Assembly: GCF_038008325.1 (NCBI RefSeq)
Contig: NZ_JBBOYW010000001.1
Location: 362,001 to 426,000, forward strand
Source of the DNA: Lysinibacillus sp. FSL K6-0232
Lineage (GTDB): Bacteria > Bacillota > Bacilli > Bacillales_A > Planococcaceae
Reading direction: 5' to 3'
DNA: 64,000 nt
The notes under the pieces are model-generated. The model did not search any database, was not told the origin of the DNA, and saw only the letters and a program-made list of their open reading frames with translations. Both the position numbers and the translations under genes were made by a program. Shown here piece after piece: positions 16,591 to 25,550 of the stretch; within the stretch, counting starts at the first letter, position 1, and every line of letters begins with the position of its first letter.

Positions 16591-17904
16591 CTAGAAGAAT
16601 AGGAAACCAATGCTAATAATAATTCCTGTAAAAATTAAAATAAATAAACAGAAGCCCATAATATCCTTTGCTTTTAAGCCAGCAATTGCAAGAGCCGGCA
16701 ATGCCCAGAATGGCTGAATCATATTTGTCCACGCGTCACCCCATGCAATTGCCATCGCTGTTTTTGCATAATCTGCTCCAAGCGATGTAGCAGCATCTAG
16801 CATAATAGGTGCTTGCACTGCCCATTGCCCGCCACCAGAAGGTACAAAGAAATTGACAAGACCTGCTGCATAGAAGGTAAACAAGTAAAAAGTATGTCCA
16901 TTTGAAATATTTACAAACCACTCTGAAAATACAGCCGCTAAGCCAGAAGCGGTCATCATCCCCATAATTCCTGCATAAAACGGAAATTGGAAAACAATAC
17001 CTGTTGTTGTTTTAATAGCATCCTGTGCAGCTGCAAGGAAACGCTGTGGTGTGCCGTGGAAAATAATTCCTAATATAATGAAAATGGTATTCACAACATT
17101 TAAATCAAGCATAAAGCCCTTTGTTATAAAATGATGGAATAAATAGGCAAGCCCGATTAAACCAATTAAAATTGTTAAAATATAGCTGCGCTCAGAACGG
17201 CTAGCAAAATTATTTTCAGGCTTTGGCAGTTCTGTTTTATCTTCAACTAGTAGGGCAGGATCAACCTCCACCACATCTTTTTCCTTTGGCATCATCCAAC
17301 GATTAAAGAAAGGTAAGGTTAAGACAATAACAATGACGATAAATAAGTTATATGTTGAAAAAAGCGTTACACTTGTAGGAACAACTCCCATAATATCTGC
17401 AAATGGATGTCCCTCTGTTGCAATTGATAGTGGAACAGAGCCAGCAAGTCCCCCATGCCAAATGACAAAACCTGAGTAAGCGCTTGCTATTAATAGGCGA
17501 TAATCTACTTTCTTAACATAACGAGCAATTTCCTTTGCAAATAAGGCACCAATTACAAGTCCAAATCCCCAGTTAATCCAGCATGCTAACAGTGAAACAA
17601 ATGTTACAATAATAATTGCCATGCTCGGTGTTTTGATTTTACTTGCAACACTTGATAGTGCTTTTTTAAAGACAGGGCTATTCGCTAAAATATGACCTGC
17701 AGCTAAAACAATAACCATTTGCATTGTAAATGATAGTAATCCCCAAAAGCCATCTCCCCAATATGTCACCATATCAAGAGGAGAGGAATCCGTTAAAGTG
17801 ACCCCTAATAGTAGCACTAATACTGTGAGTATAGTGACAAATATATATGGGTCAGGTAAATATTTTTCCATTATAGCATTTGAAATTTTTGTTAAAGTTT
17901 TCAT
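16591..17904 (-). CDS. Short-chain fatty acid transporter (AtoE family)
   Basis: 437 residues with 10-12 hydrophobic segments. Conserved AtoE-type parts include NWGFGLVIGALFAKEIAR, the segment around FVPSGGGQWAVQAPIM, and MAIAWGDAWTNMIQPFWALP near the C-terminus. The family takes up short-chain fatty acids or acetoacetate. It faces a LysR regulator and a 3-oxoacid CoA-transferase pair across a 300-bp gap, so uptake and CoA activation are probably one module. It starts at ATG with AAGGGG upstream. Confidence 0.85.
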   Translation of the reverse strand: MKTLTKISNAIMEKYLPDPYIFVTILTVLVLLLGVTLTDSSPLDMVTYWGDGFWGLLSFTMQMVIVLAAGHILANSPVFKKALSSVASKIKTPSMAIIIVTFVSLLACWINWGFGLVIGALFAKEIARYVKKVDYRLLIASAYSGFVIWHGGLAGSVPLSIATEGHPFADIMGVVPTSVTLFSTYNLFIVIVIVLTLPFFNRWMMPKEKDVVEVDPALLVEDKTELPKPENNFASRSERSYILTILIGLIGLAYLFHHFITKGFMLDLNVVNTIFIILGIIFHGTPQRFLAAAQDAIKTTTGIVFQFPFYAGIMGMMTASGLAAVFSEWFVNISNGHTFYLFTFYAAGLVNFFVPSGGGQWAVQAPIMLDAATSLGADYAKTAMAIAWGDAWTNMIQPFWALPALAIAGLKAKDIMGFCLFILIFTGIIISIGFLFF

Positions 17905-18201
17905 TTTGCAAATCCCCTTTCTTTTCTACCATCCCATATTGATAATATTGCATAGAAAAATAGCGAAATAAAGAGAAATTTAGCACGAAGAACGATAAAC
18001 GAAACTTAAAATAGAACAATTTGTTTAGTGATTATTTTGGATTTTATATAAGTAAAGATTGCTATAATAATTAACAAAGCCTTGTTACTACTGTATTTAT
18101 CGTAATTATTTTAAGGTTAATCAAGGATGGAAAGTAACTATAATAAATAAGGACATTTAGAATATTTTTTATAACAAATTAGAATAAATAAGGAGCTAAT
18201 T
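17905..18201. promoter_or_regulatory. Divergent promoter region atoE-type gene / LysR gene
   Basis: About 300 bp of AT-rich sequence between divergent genes. It should hold promoters for both and LysR binding sites (T-N11-A type). I could not fix a single convincing box by eye. Confidence 0.4.
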
Positions 18202-19086
18202 ATGGAGTTACGAGATTTAAAAGCATTTATGGCAGTAGTGGAACATGGAAGCTTTACAAAGGCTGCAAATGAATCATTTGTATCACAGCCATCACTCAGT
18301 AAAAGCATAAAAAAATTAGAGGATACATTACATGTTGAGTTATTAAACAGGTCTACACGCAATATAGAGCTAACAGATGCAGGTAAAATTGTTTTTAAGC
18401 AGGGGCAAAAAATTATACGATCCGTGCAAGATTTACATATTTTATTGGATGATTTATTAAATATTAAAACAGGCTCCATCAAGCTAGGCATTCCACCTTT
18501 AATTGGAACGTTATTTTTTCCTGAGATCGCTAGAAGGTTTCATCAGCACTATCCAAATGTACATTTAGAGCTTGTTGAGCGTGGGGCTAAAATGGTTGGA
18601 GCACTTGTAGAAAATGGTGATGTTGATATGGGCATTGTTGTATTGCCTACAGATGAACGGAAATTTTCGATTCAGCCATTTATAGAGGATCAATTTTTTG
18701 TCTTTATCAATGAGGCTCATCCACTAGCACAGCAGGATTCTATTCAGCTACAGCAATTAAAAGATGAAGCATTTATTCTTTTTGCTGAGGAATTTACGTT
18801 GCATGATTATGTTATTAAATCGTGTAAAAGTGCTGGCTTTACACCGATAGTAGCCTATAAAAGTTCACAATGGGATTTAATTATAGAGCTTGTATCCTCT
18901 AATTTAGGGGTGACATTGCTGCCATATTCCATTGCAGCTAAACAAACAAATAATAATGTAAAAATTATTCCGCTTAATAAATTTGATATGCCTTGGCGTC
19001 TAGGAATTATTACAAAGAAAAACACTTATCAATCTTATGCATTGAAGCAGCTACTTCAAATGATTGGTATGAAGGAGGAAAATTGA
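18202..19086 (+). CDS. LysR-family regulator
   Basis: 294 residues. The N-terminal HTH is typical (MELRDLKAFMAVVEHGSF ... SQPSLSKSIKKLE, about 1-40), followed by a periplasmic-binding-like effector domain. CatM/CynR-like character. The start ATG follows AAGGAGC. Placed between the AtoE gene (divergent) and the CoA-transferase genes (same strand, 107 bp downstream), it probably senses a short-chain acid or its CoA ester and controls both. Confidence 0.9.
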   Translation: MELRDLKAFMAVVEHGSFTKAANESFVSQPSLSKSIKKLEDTLHVELLNRSTRNIELTDAGKIVFKQGQKIIRSVQDLHILLDDLLNIKTGSIKLGIPPLIGTLFFPEIARRFHQHYPNVHLELVERGAKMVGALVENGDVDMGIVVLPTDERKFSIQPFIEDQFFVFINEAHPLAQQDSIQLQQLKDEAFILFAEEFTLHDYVIKSCKSAGFTPIVAYKSSQWDLIIELVSSNLGVTLLPYSIAAKQTNNNVKIIPLNKFDMPWRLGIITKKNTYQSYALKQLLQMIGMKEEN

Positions 19087-19193
19087 TTTATTCCTATTTA
19101 GCATAAATAGTATTCTAATTAATTCCTTTACTTATAAAATCATAATGATGTAGAATTTTCCTTAATAAACGAGCAATTTTAGGGGGTTTCGAG

Positions 19194-19901
19194 ATGGTGG
19201 ATGGGAAAGTATGGAGTTCATTTCAGGAAGCTGTTGCAGATATTAAGGATGGCGATACATTAGCTGTAGGAGGCTTTGGACTTTGTGGAATACCAGAAAA
19301 GGCCATTGCTGCGCTTGTACAGCAAGGAACAAAGGATTTAACGGTTGTAAGCAATAACTGTGGTGTAGATGATTGGGGATTAGGTCTTCTACTTGCAAAT
19401 AAGCAAATTAAAAAAATGATTGCTTCCTATGTTGGTGAAAATAAAATTTTTGAGCAGCAGTTTTTAAGCGGAGAGCTAGAGGTAGAATTAACACCTCAAG
19501 GTACACTTGCTGAACGTCTTCGCGCAGGTGGTGCAGGAATTCCTGGCTTTTATACGGCTACTGGCGTTGGTACACCGATTGCTGAAGGGAAAGAAGTAAA
19601 GGTGTTTGATGGGAAGGAATATATTTTAGAAGAAGGAATTACTGCTGATTTTGCGCTTGTAAAAGCATGGAAGGCAGATAAGCTAGGAAATCTAGTGTAT
19701 AGAAAAACATCACGTAACTTTAATCCACTAGCTGCAATGTCTGGAAAAATTACAATTGCAGAGGTGGAGGAAATTGTAGAAGTAGGCGAGCTAGACCCAG
19801 ACCATATTCATACACCAGGCGTTTTTGTACAGCGTGTATTAGTAGGGGAAAATTATGACAAGCGTATTGAGCGTTTAACGGTAACAAAGGGGGAAGCATA
19901 A
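19194..19901 (+). CDS. scoA: 3-oxoacid CoA-transferase subunit A
   Basis: 235 residues of the CoA-transferase I alpha subunit. The glycine-rich CoA site is [10 protein letters not shown] (about 27-36), followed by [15 protein letters not shown] (about 113-127). With subunit B it moves CoA between succinyl-CoA and acetoacetate or related acids. The subunit B start overlaps the stop (TAATG). ATG 19194 follows AGGGGG. Whether the donor is succinyl-CoA or acetyl-CoA cannot be told. Confidence 0.85.
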   Translation: MVDGKVWSSFQEAVADIKDGDTLAVGGFGLCGIPEKAIAALVQQGTKDLTVVSNNCGVDDWGLGLLLANKQIKKMIASYVGENKIFEQQFLSGELEVELTPQGTLAERLRAGGAGIPGFYTATGVGTPIAEGKEVKVFDGKEYILEEGITADFALVKAWKADKLGNLVYRKTSRNFNPLAAMSGKITIAEVEEIVEVGELDPDHIHTPGVFVQRVLVGENYDKRIERLTVTKGEA

Positions 19902-20536
19902 TGGATACAAGACAAAAAATTGTGAATAGAGCTGTAAAGGAAATAGAAAATGGCATGAATGTCAATTTAGGTATTGGTATCCCAACTCTTGTTGCGAACG
20001 CTATCCCAGCTGATTATAATGTGCTTTTACAATCGGAAAATGGGCTTCTTGGTATTGGTCCTTACCCAACGGAGGATGCAGTGGACCCTGATTTAATTAA
20101 TGCAGGGAAGGAAACAGTAACGGCAGTGCCAGGAGCTTCCTTCTTTGATAGTGCTGAGTCCTTTGCTATGATTCGCGGTGGTCATATTGATCTTGCTATT
20201 TTAGGCGGGATGGAGGTTTCAGAAGAAGGCGACCTTGCAAACTGGATGATTCCTGGAAAGATGGTCAAGGGCATGGGCGGCGCAATGGATCTTGTCGTTG
20301 GTGCTAAAAGGGTTATTGTTGTGATGGAGCATGTCAATAAAAATGGTGAATCAAAAATTAAAAAGCAATGTGAGCTACCATTAACGGGGAAAGGCGTTGT
20401 TCATCGTTTAATTACGGATCTAGCAGTATTTGATTTCACTGAAAATGGTATGCAGCTTATTGAGCTAGCAGAGGGTGTTACATTAGAGGAAGTTCAAGAA
20501 AAGACGGACGCTTTGTTTATGGTAGCGCTAGTATAA
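19901..20536 (+). CDS. scoB: 3-oxoacid CoA-transferase subunit B
   Basis: 211 residues. It begins with the family pattern [14 protein letters not shown] and has [13 protein letters not shown] (about 45-57), whose Glu forms the covalent CoA thioester in this family. A C-terminal beta-subunit segment (LADLAVFDF-like, here [13 protein letters not shown]) is present. It is translated from an overlapping start with subunit A and followed by a terminator, closing the operon. Confidence 0.88.
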   Translation: MDTRQKIVNRAVKEIENGMNVNLGIGIPTLVANAIPADYNVLLQSENGLLGIGPYPTEDAVDPDLINAGKETVTAVPGASFFDSAESFAMIRGGHIDLAILGGMEVSEEGDLANWMIPGKMVKGMGGAMDLVVGAKRVIVVMEHVNKNGESKIKKQCELPLTGKGVVHRLITDLAVFDFTENGMQLIELAEGVTLEEVQEKTDALFMVALV

Positions 20537-20539
20537 TAA

Positions 20540-20574
20540 AAAGATGAGGCTTATCAAACAGCCTCATCTTTTTC
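20540..20574. terminator. Terminator after scoB
   Basis: AAGATGAGGC and GCCTCATCTT form a perfect stem with loop TTATCAAACA and a following T-run. It is usable in both directions between convergent genes. Confidence 0.88.
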
Positions 20575-20578
20575 GGCA

Positions 20579-21034
20579 TTAACCCTCTAAAGCTTCATCC
20601 TCATGATAGTGAGTTGCTGCGGATTCAATATCGACCTGCAAATAATTAGCCCAATCCACATTGTTATAATCCTCTTCACTAAAATAAATATTTAATAGCT
20701 CTGTCATTGTTTGATCGCCATCGGGTTCGGTAAGTGGCGCATACCAAGTAATAGCTGGTGTTTTAACATCTTTAAGCTTCGATAATTCCGCAAAAATTTT
20801 AGTTGAATCCTTTAGCATCTGACTTTTTGAACCCTCTGTTACATCCGTATCTTGAATAGAAATCGTCACAACACCTTTAGATTCTTCCACAGAAAATTTA
20901 TTTTTCACAATCGCACCGACAATATCTTCAACAGAAGTATCCTTATCCACTGCTACCTCCGTCGGCTCCACTTTTTTCCCACATGCTGTTAGTAATAATG
21001 ATATAGTGAGTAATACATACATAAATTTTTTCAA
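20579..21034 (-). CDS. Small lipoprotein, unknown function
   Basis: About 151 residues. The N-terminus has a charged start, a hydrophobic stretch and a lipobox LLTAC, so Cys is lipidated and the protein faces outward. The rest is acidic and soluble without a recognised domain. The start is taken as TTG 21034 (MKKFMYVLL), with AGGGAGG 7 nt upstream. An ATG two codons earlier is too close to the site, and the ATG at 21070 would put 12 more residues before the signal. Confidence 0.65.
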   Translation of the reverse strand: MKKFMYVLLTISLLLTACGKKVEPTEVAVDKDTSVEDIVGAIVKNKFSVEESKGVVTISIQDTDVTEGSKSQMLKDSTKIFAELSKLKDVKTPAITWYAPLTEPDGDQTMTELLNIYFSEEDYNNVDWANYLQVDIESAATHYHEDEALEG

Positions 21035-21070
21035 TAGCATAACCTCCCTTATTACTTCATATATGGGCAA

Positions 21071-21468
21071 AATGAAAGGGAATTATACAAGGTAAGAGAA
21101 AATGAATATTTATGAAATTATTCTAATATTGCTTACATATAGCAAAATGAGTGGGTTGTATAGATAATTAAAATTATGTTGGAATAATAATAGATGGAAA
21201 TAATCCTATACTGATGAATTAATAAAAGTGCTGTAATCACTTAGCGTTTCATCTTGATTAAAGCTATTGTAAGCTATAGATAGCATTATTCTTATTTGCA
21301 TCAGATTATCTTTTTTCGTAAAATAATTTAAAAATTATACATTTTAATAAACCAAATACTTTATTAGAAACAACAACATTAGCAAAGATAATAGTATTTC
21401 TATTGAGAATTCCTTTATACTTAAAAGGGGATTTTAGAAGATGTTGCATAACGTTCTAATATCAAATA
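21071..21468. other. 398-bp intergenic stretch without a gene
   Basis: AT-rich sequence with no convincing open frame, hairpin terminator or known leader on either strand. It must hold promoters for the divergent lipoprotein and GntR genes. Confidence 0.5.
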
Positions 21469-22134
21469 ATGAATGGGGTTATGAAATTGATTAATTTTTT
21501 GTCGTTAAAAGACCATGTATATAATTATATTGTGGAGCAAATCAACAACGGGACGCTAGTTGCTGGTAAAAAGGTTAATGAAAAAGATATATGCGAGGAT
21601 TTAGAGGTTAGTAGAACACCTGTTAGAGAGGCACTTATTCAATTATCCTCTGAAGGCTTTTTAGAAAATGTACCAAGAAAAGGATTTATTATTAAAAGGC
21701 TGACAACAGAGGATGCACAGGAAACATATTGTATTATTGGTGCATTAGATGGTTTGGCTGCATCACTTGCTATACCGTATTTAACGGACAAACATATACA
21801 AGAAATGGATTTTTATGTTCAAAGCATTGATTTGGCAATTCAAACAGGTAATTTCCAAATGTACGATAAAATGCAGGCTGCCTTTCATAGTGTTTATTTA
21901 TCTATGTGCCCTAACAAAAGTCTTGTAAATCTGCTGCTACAATTGCAGAAAAGATTTATGAAAACATTTGATCATCTGGGTGACACAGATGATACAAAGG
22001 CTAAGCTAATCCAAACGAATAATGAGCATCGAAAAATGATAGAGCTATTTAAAAATAAGGAAGCAAATGAACTTGAGAGATACTTAAAAGAAGTTCATTG
22101 GAATACTGAAAAAGCTAATTTTTTACCCTTATAG
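21469..22134 (+). CDS. GntR/FadR-type regulator with FCD domain
   Basis: 221 residues. The winged helix (INNGTLVAGKKVNEKDICE ... SRTPVREALIQLSSEGF, about 25-66) is typical for FadR-like regulators. The C-terminal all-helical FCD ligand domain contains the usual scattered His and Asp residues (HSVY, HRKM). It probably responds to a carboxylate metabolite. The start may be ATG 21469 or ATG 21481, which follows GGGG. No target is adjacent, since the next genes are fragments. Confidence 0.8.
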   Translation: MNGVMKLINFLSLKDHVYNYIVEQINNGTLVAGKKVNEKDICEDLEVSRTPVREALIQLSSEGFLENVPRKGFIIKRLTTEDAQETYCIIGALDGLAASLAIPYLTDKHIQEMDFYVQSIDLAIQTGNFQMYDKMQAAFHSVYLSMCPNKSLVNLLLQLQKRFMKTFDHLGDTDDTKAKLIQTNNEHRKMIELFKNKEANELERYLKEVHWNTEKANFLPL

Positions 22135-22183
22135 TTATAAAAAATATATTAATTTTAAGTTGGATATTGAAAGGGATAATTTT

Positions 22184-22399
22184 ATGCTGACAAAGCAACA
22201 TTTAAAAGATTTTCTGAAAACGCATACAAGTCATGAAATGATTAATAAGAGAAATTGATTGTACGCTATTGATTATGCTGGAGAGGATAAACTGAATATT
22301 GCTTTTTGTGCTGATAATGAGGATATCTTTAAATATAGAGCTATCTTATATGCGAAAGTAGCTATTGAATGTTTGAAAAACAGCATCAAGAATAGGTGA
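22184..22399 (+). pseudogene. Short reading frame interrupted by an in-frame TGA
   Basis: ATG 22184 follows AAAGGGAT at good spacing. After 24 codons a TGA (22256-22258) interrupts, but the same frame continues for 46 further codons to TGA 22397 with normal-looking residues (IDYAGEDKLNIAFCADNED). A terminator hairpin follows at once (22410-22440). It looks like a small gene with one nonsense change, or two tiny genes. No family recognised. Confidence 0.45.
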
Positions 22400-22409
22400 A
22401 TTTGGTAGG

Positions 22410-22440
22410 AACTCAGCGGGATTTTTCCGTTGAGTTTTAT
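22410..22440 (+). terminator. Terminator after the interrupted frame
   Basis: AACTCAGCGG and CCGTTGAGTT pair with one mismatch around GATTTTT, followed by TTAT. This supports that a transcribed gene once ended here. Confidence 0.6.
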
Positions 22441-22493
22441 TGTGCATCAGGCGTGTTGATTAACCTTTATTTTACAGAGAATCGCTTAGAATT

Positions 22494-22627
22494 CGTTGAT
22501 TTCTGTTACAGGTGGACGCTTTCTGCGGGTGCGGCTTCAACTCATTTATTTCGGCAAATGCCGAAATAAATGGATTTTCAGCTCGCACTTTTTCCGCTAG
22601 AGTCGCCACCTTTCACGCCAATCAACG
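22494..22627. repeat. Palindromic intergenic repeat element
   Basis: 134 bp flanked by an 8-bp inverted repeat (CGTTGATT / AATCAACG). It contains GGTGGACGCTTTCTGCGGG-type and CGCTAGAGTCGCCACC-type arms known to me from repeated elements in Bacillaceae genomes, and a central 14-bp perfect hairpin (CATTTATTTCGGCA). It directly abuts the gene fragment at 22628 and is more GC-rich than its surroundings. Confidence 0.65.
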
Positions 22628-22729
22628 AGAGAATGCAAGATTGATAAGTCTTGGCTTGATAAATTCGATCAAGGTACAATGACAAGTGGTGACTTTGAAG
22701 GATTGAAGATTATCATTGCACAACGTTAA
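22628..22729 (+). pseudogene. C-terminal gene fragment
   Basis: An open 33-codon tail begins exactly at the border of the repeat element and ends at TAA 22727. Its residues read like a real protein end (CKIDKSWLDKFDQ ... DFEGLKIIIAQR). No start or ribosome site is present, so it is probably the remnant of a gene cut by the element or by a deletion. Parent family not recognised. Confidence 0.4.
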
Positions 22730-22861
22730 CGGATTTAAGATACTTATAATAAAGTAGTTATAGTTTATTGCTGTATATTTGATTTGAAATGTAAATAAAC
22801 GTTCATAAATTAGCTGCAATTACCTATGAAATGTGGTATCCTATATACAGGAGGGATTACT

Positions 22862-23938
22862 ATGACTACTTTTTTAAAAGGGGAGTTATTTTGTGGACCA
22901 GGTGGAATAGCTTTAGGTGCTAAAAATGCCTTGATAGAAAAAAGTGATGAAATATATAAAATTAAACACGTTTGGGCTAATGACAGGGATGAAAGTTCTT
23001 GTGATACCTTTAGAAACAATATTTGTCCCAATAGTCCTGAATCAGTTATTAACTCTAACGTTGAGGACTTAGATATTAAGAATTTGCCATACATCGATGC
23101 TTTCACTTTTGGTTTCCCGTGTAATGATTTTAGCGGAGTTGGAAAACAAAAGGGAACAAATGGATATTTCGGTCAATTATATAAATATGGTGTTGAAGTC
23201 ATAAACCAATTTAACCCAAAATGGTTTTTAGCAGAAAATGTTTCAGGGTTAGAAAATTCAAACTATGGTGCAGATTTTCAAAATATATTAGAGGAATTAC
23301 AAAGAGCTGGATCAGGATATGATTTAGTGCCTCATTTATACAAATTTGAGGAGTACGGAGTTCCTCAATACCGACACAGGATAATTATAGTTGGAATTAG
23401 AAAAGACTTAAATTTAACATTTAAAGTTCCGGCTCCTACACATCTATCAAATTTTATAGGAGCTAAAGAAGCGCTAGATAATATTCCTTTAAATGCGTCG
23501 AACCACGAATTTACAAAACACAAACAGGATGTAGTTGATCGCTTGAAGCACATTCCTCCTGGTGAAAACGTTTGGTACAATGAACTACCAGAACAATTTC
23601 AACTAAAAGTTAAAGGTTTGAAATTAAGTAATTTATATCGTCGTTTACATCCTGACAAACCATCTTATACACTTACTGCTAGTGGTGGTGGCGGGACTCA
23701 TGGTTATCATTGGGAAGAAGCTCGTGCATTGACAAACAGAGAAAGAGCACGACTTCAAACATTTCCTGATAATTATATTTTTCATGGTAGGAAAGAAGAA
23801 GTAAGACAACAAATAGGTATGGCTGTTCCTCCTAAAGGGGTTCAAATCATATTTGAATCAATATTAAAAACTTTTGCAGGTATTGAATATGAGCATATTG
23901 AACCCTCATATCAACTAAACAGGGTCACCGTATCATAG
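22862..23938 (+). CDS. DNA (cytosine-5) methyltransferase
   Basis: 358 residues with the C5-methylase motifs in order: I (FCGPGGIALGA), IV (GFPCNDFSGVG, catalytic Cys), VI (AENVSGL), VIII (QYRHRIIIVG), a target-recognition region (about 210-265), IX (RRLHPDKPSYTLTA) and X (QIGMAVPP). It methylates cytosine C5; the target sequence is unknown. ATG 22862 follows AGGAGGG. No complete restriction enzyme is adjacent, but a small protein resembling the recognition domain of one is convergent at 23960. Probably a horizontally acquired, solitary or decayed system. Confidence 0.88.
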   Translation: MTTFLKGELFCGPGGIALGAKNALIEKSDEIYKIKHVWANDRDESSCDTFRNNICPNSPESVINSNVEDLDIKNLPYIDAFTFGFPCNDFSGVGKQKGTNGYFGQLYKYGVEVINQFNPKWFLAENVSGLENSNYGADFQNILEELQRAGSGYDLVPHLYKFEEYGVPQYRHRIIIVGIRKDLNLTFKVPAPTHLSNFIGAKEALDNIPLNASNHEFTKHKQDVVDRLKHIPPGENVWYNELPEQFQLKVKGLKLSNLYRRLHPDKPSYTLTASGGGGTHGYHWEEARALTNRERARLQTFPDNYIFHGRKEEVRQQIGMAVPPKGVQIIFESILKTFAGIEYEHIEPSYQLNRVTVS

Positions 23939-23960
23939 AATGATGGTGACCCTACTTTTT
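23921..23960. terminator. Terminator overlapping the methyltransferase stop
   Basis: AGGGTCACC and GGTGACCCT pair perfectly; the TAG stop of the methyltransferase gene lies in the loop. T-run ACTTTTTT follows, just before the convergent gene end. Confidence 0.8.
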
Positions 23961-24316
23961 TAATTTAACGTGATAGATACTTCAGTATTACTTTCCCAAT
24001 AAATTGTAACAATATCTCCAGGTTGAGCGCCTAACTCAATCTTTAAATATCGTCCTAAAAGTTTCAAGTTTCCATCACTTTCAAAGTTTTTACCTAAATC
24101 TTCTGCTTGACTACCACTTGCTCTTAGTTTGAATTCTTGGTTGTTTACGTAAAATGTTAAACCTCTTCTAAGTTCTAATCGTCGTGCGTCATCTATTGGA
24201 ATAGGAATGTAAACTTCGAATTCATCTCTTCTTCTTGTTCCTGAATTACTTGTAGTTCCCCAGTTTAGATGTACATGTTTTAATTCAACACTCATAAATG
24301 ATCCTGTTCTATCCAT
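23960..24316 (-). CDS. Stand-alone B3-like DNA-recognition domain protein
   Basis: 118 residues. The pattern NWG...RRRDEFEVYIPIP (about 18-40), a middle beta strand region, and LLGRYLKIELGAQPGDIVTIYWE (about 84-106) resembles the C-terminal B3-like recognition domain of NgoFVII/BfiI-type restriction enzymes with a phospholipase-D-like nuclease. The nuclease part is absent and no fragment of it is seen upstream. The start ATG has GGAGGTGAACAA directly before it, so the protein is meant to be made as is. It is convergent with the C5 methyltransferase gene. Family assignment is from motif memory only. Confidence 0.5.
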   Translation of the reverse strand: MDRTGSFMSVELKHVHLNWGTTSNSGTRRRDEFEVYIPIPIDDARRLELRRGLTFYVNNQEFKLRASGSQAEDLGKNFESDGNLKLLGRYLKIELGAQPGDIVTIYWESNTEVSITLN

Positions 24317-24458
24317 TTGTTCACCTCCAACAGCAATTTAGATAATAATAGACATTTAAGCTTTGTTATTATCTGTAATATATTATATTATAATTTGGTG
24401 AATTAGGAAATATTATCTATGTTTTTGTCGATAGAATAGGTTATTTTTAATAAAGCAA

Positions 24459-24488
24459 AGCCCAGGTACTCATATGAGTCTGGGCTTC
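24459..24488 (-). terminator. Terminator of the prophage-type membrane protein gene
   Basis: AAGCCCAG and CTGGGCTT flank the inner palindrome ACTCATATGAGT; a T-rich tail follows on the minus strand. Confidence 0.7.
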
Positions 24489-24501
24489 TCTATTTATACT
24501 T

Positions 24502-25350
24502 TTAATTGATAACGCTATTTAACACATCGATATACGGCTGTATGTCTAATGATTTATTGTTCATTCTAATAATAATTGTTCCGACTTGTGCGTCACCAAA
24601 GTTTTTCGCTCTAACCTCTTGAGCTTTTTCAACGCTTGGCCACTCATAAATACTAACATCCTCTGTTGTAATTAGGGTTGTGCATTCTAAGCTTATACAA
24701 TTGTGGCTATTATCACGAGAATCTGTTGTCGGGAGTTTAGCGTCTTGAAATGCTTTCAATATATCTTCTGCAGAATAGGATTCTGTAGATTGTTTTAAAT
24801 CAGCTTTAGTAGTTAAATGTTCCTCTGTAACTTTGTAATCAAATTCGTATTCACCGATTTTATCTAACCCTGTTTGAGCTATACCCTTATTGCTTAATGC
24901 AACTTTACCGTCTGCAGCATAAGATTTAGCTAAGCTATCTTTTATATTCACTTTAACGAAAATAGAGTCAATTTTCTCGTCTTTGTCTTTAGCTAAATCG
25001 CTAGTAGATTCGACTAATTCACGTAAATCCTTTTCTTCTGTTAAAGGAGTCAACAAAGTAACATACCAAATACTTCCGTCAACGCGTTCTTCTTGGATGG
25101 TGTAATCAAGTTTGTTTTCCTTAGTTTCTTCCTCTTTAGCTGACGTTTCAACTTTTTCACCGTCTTTTGATTTATCAGCTGATTCTGAGCCCTCAGTCGG
25201 AACCATAATAAATCCAACAATGAATAAAACTAAAGATACAACTAAAACAAGGCCACCTTTCATTTTCTTCTTTTTAATAACTCCAAGCACTAATAAAACA
25301 AGACCTACTAAAACTCCAAGTGCTCCTAGTAATGCTAATAAAACGCCCAT
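24502..25350 (-). CDS. Prophage-associated membrane-anchored protein
   Basis: 282 residues. Two hydrophobic helices lie at about 3-24 and 32-50, followed by a Ser/Glu/Lys-rich linker (about 53-82) and a soluble outer domain. The part near the C-terminus (CISLECTTLITTEDVSIYEW) is of a kind I know from hypothetical membrane proteins or lipoproteins near prophage integrases. The function is unknown; superinfection exclusion has been a guess for such genes. No integrase gene remains here, but paired arm-like repeats lie 130 bp upstream. Confidence 0.55.
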   Translation of the reverse strand: MGVLLALLGALGVLVGLVLLVLGVIKKKKMKGGLVLVVSLVLFIVGFIMVPTEGSESADKSKDGEKVETSAKEEETKENKLDYTIQEERVDGSIWYVTLLTPLTEEKDLRELVESTSDLAKDKDEKIDSIFVKVNIKDSLAKSYAADGKVALSNKGIAQTGLDKIGEYEFDYKVTEEHLTTKADLKQSTESYSAEDILKAFQDAKLPTTDSRDNSHNCISLECTTLITTEDVSIYEWPSVEKAQEVRAKNFGDAQVGTIIIRMNNKSLDIQPYIDVLNSVIN

Positions 25351-25449
25351 TTCAAATTCTCCTTTATGTATGGTGTAATTTAATTATACCAAAATTCCCA
25401 TATTCCGTTAATACAAAATATGATTTATTCTCTCAGTATTTTGTGGAGG

Positions 25450-25501
25450 TATCAATATTTATCAGTATTTATCGTTTATTTTTATCCCAATTTTATCCCA
25501 A
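25450..25501. repeat. Short direct repeats resembling integrase arm sites
   Basis: TTTATCCCAA occurs twice with one base between (25481-25490 and 25492-25501), preceded by two TATTTATC copies. Such short tandem repeats are typical of arm-type integrase binding sites at a prophage end. The element that would use them is gone. Confidence 0.4.
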
Positions 25502-25521
25502 CATGTATTTTCGCATAAAAA

Positions 25522-25550
25522 ATCACCCTCCAATAAATGAAGGGTGACTC
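25522..25550 (-). terminator. Terminator of the structured RNA
   Basis: On the minus strand TCACCCT, loop, AGGGTGA, then TTTTTT. Confidence 0.75.
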
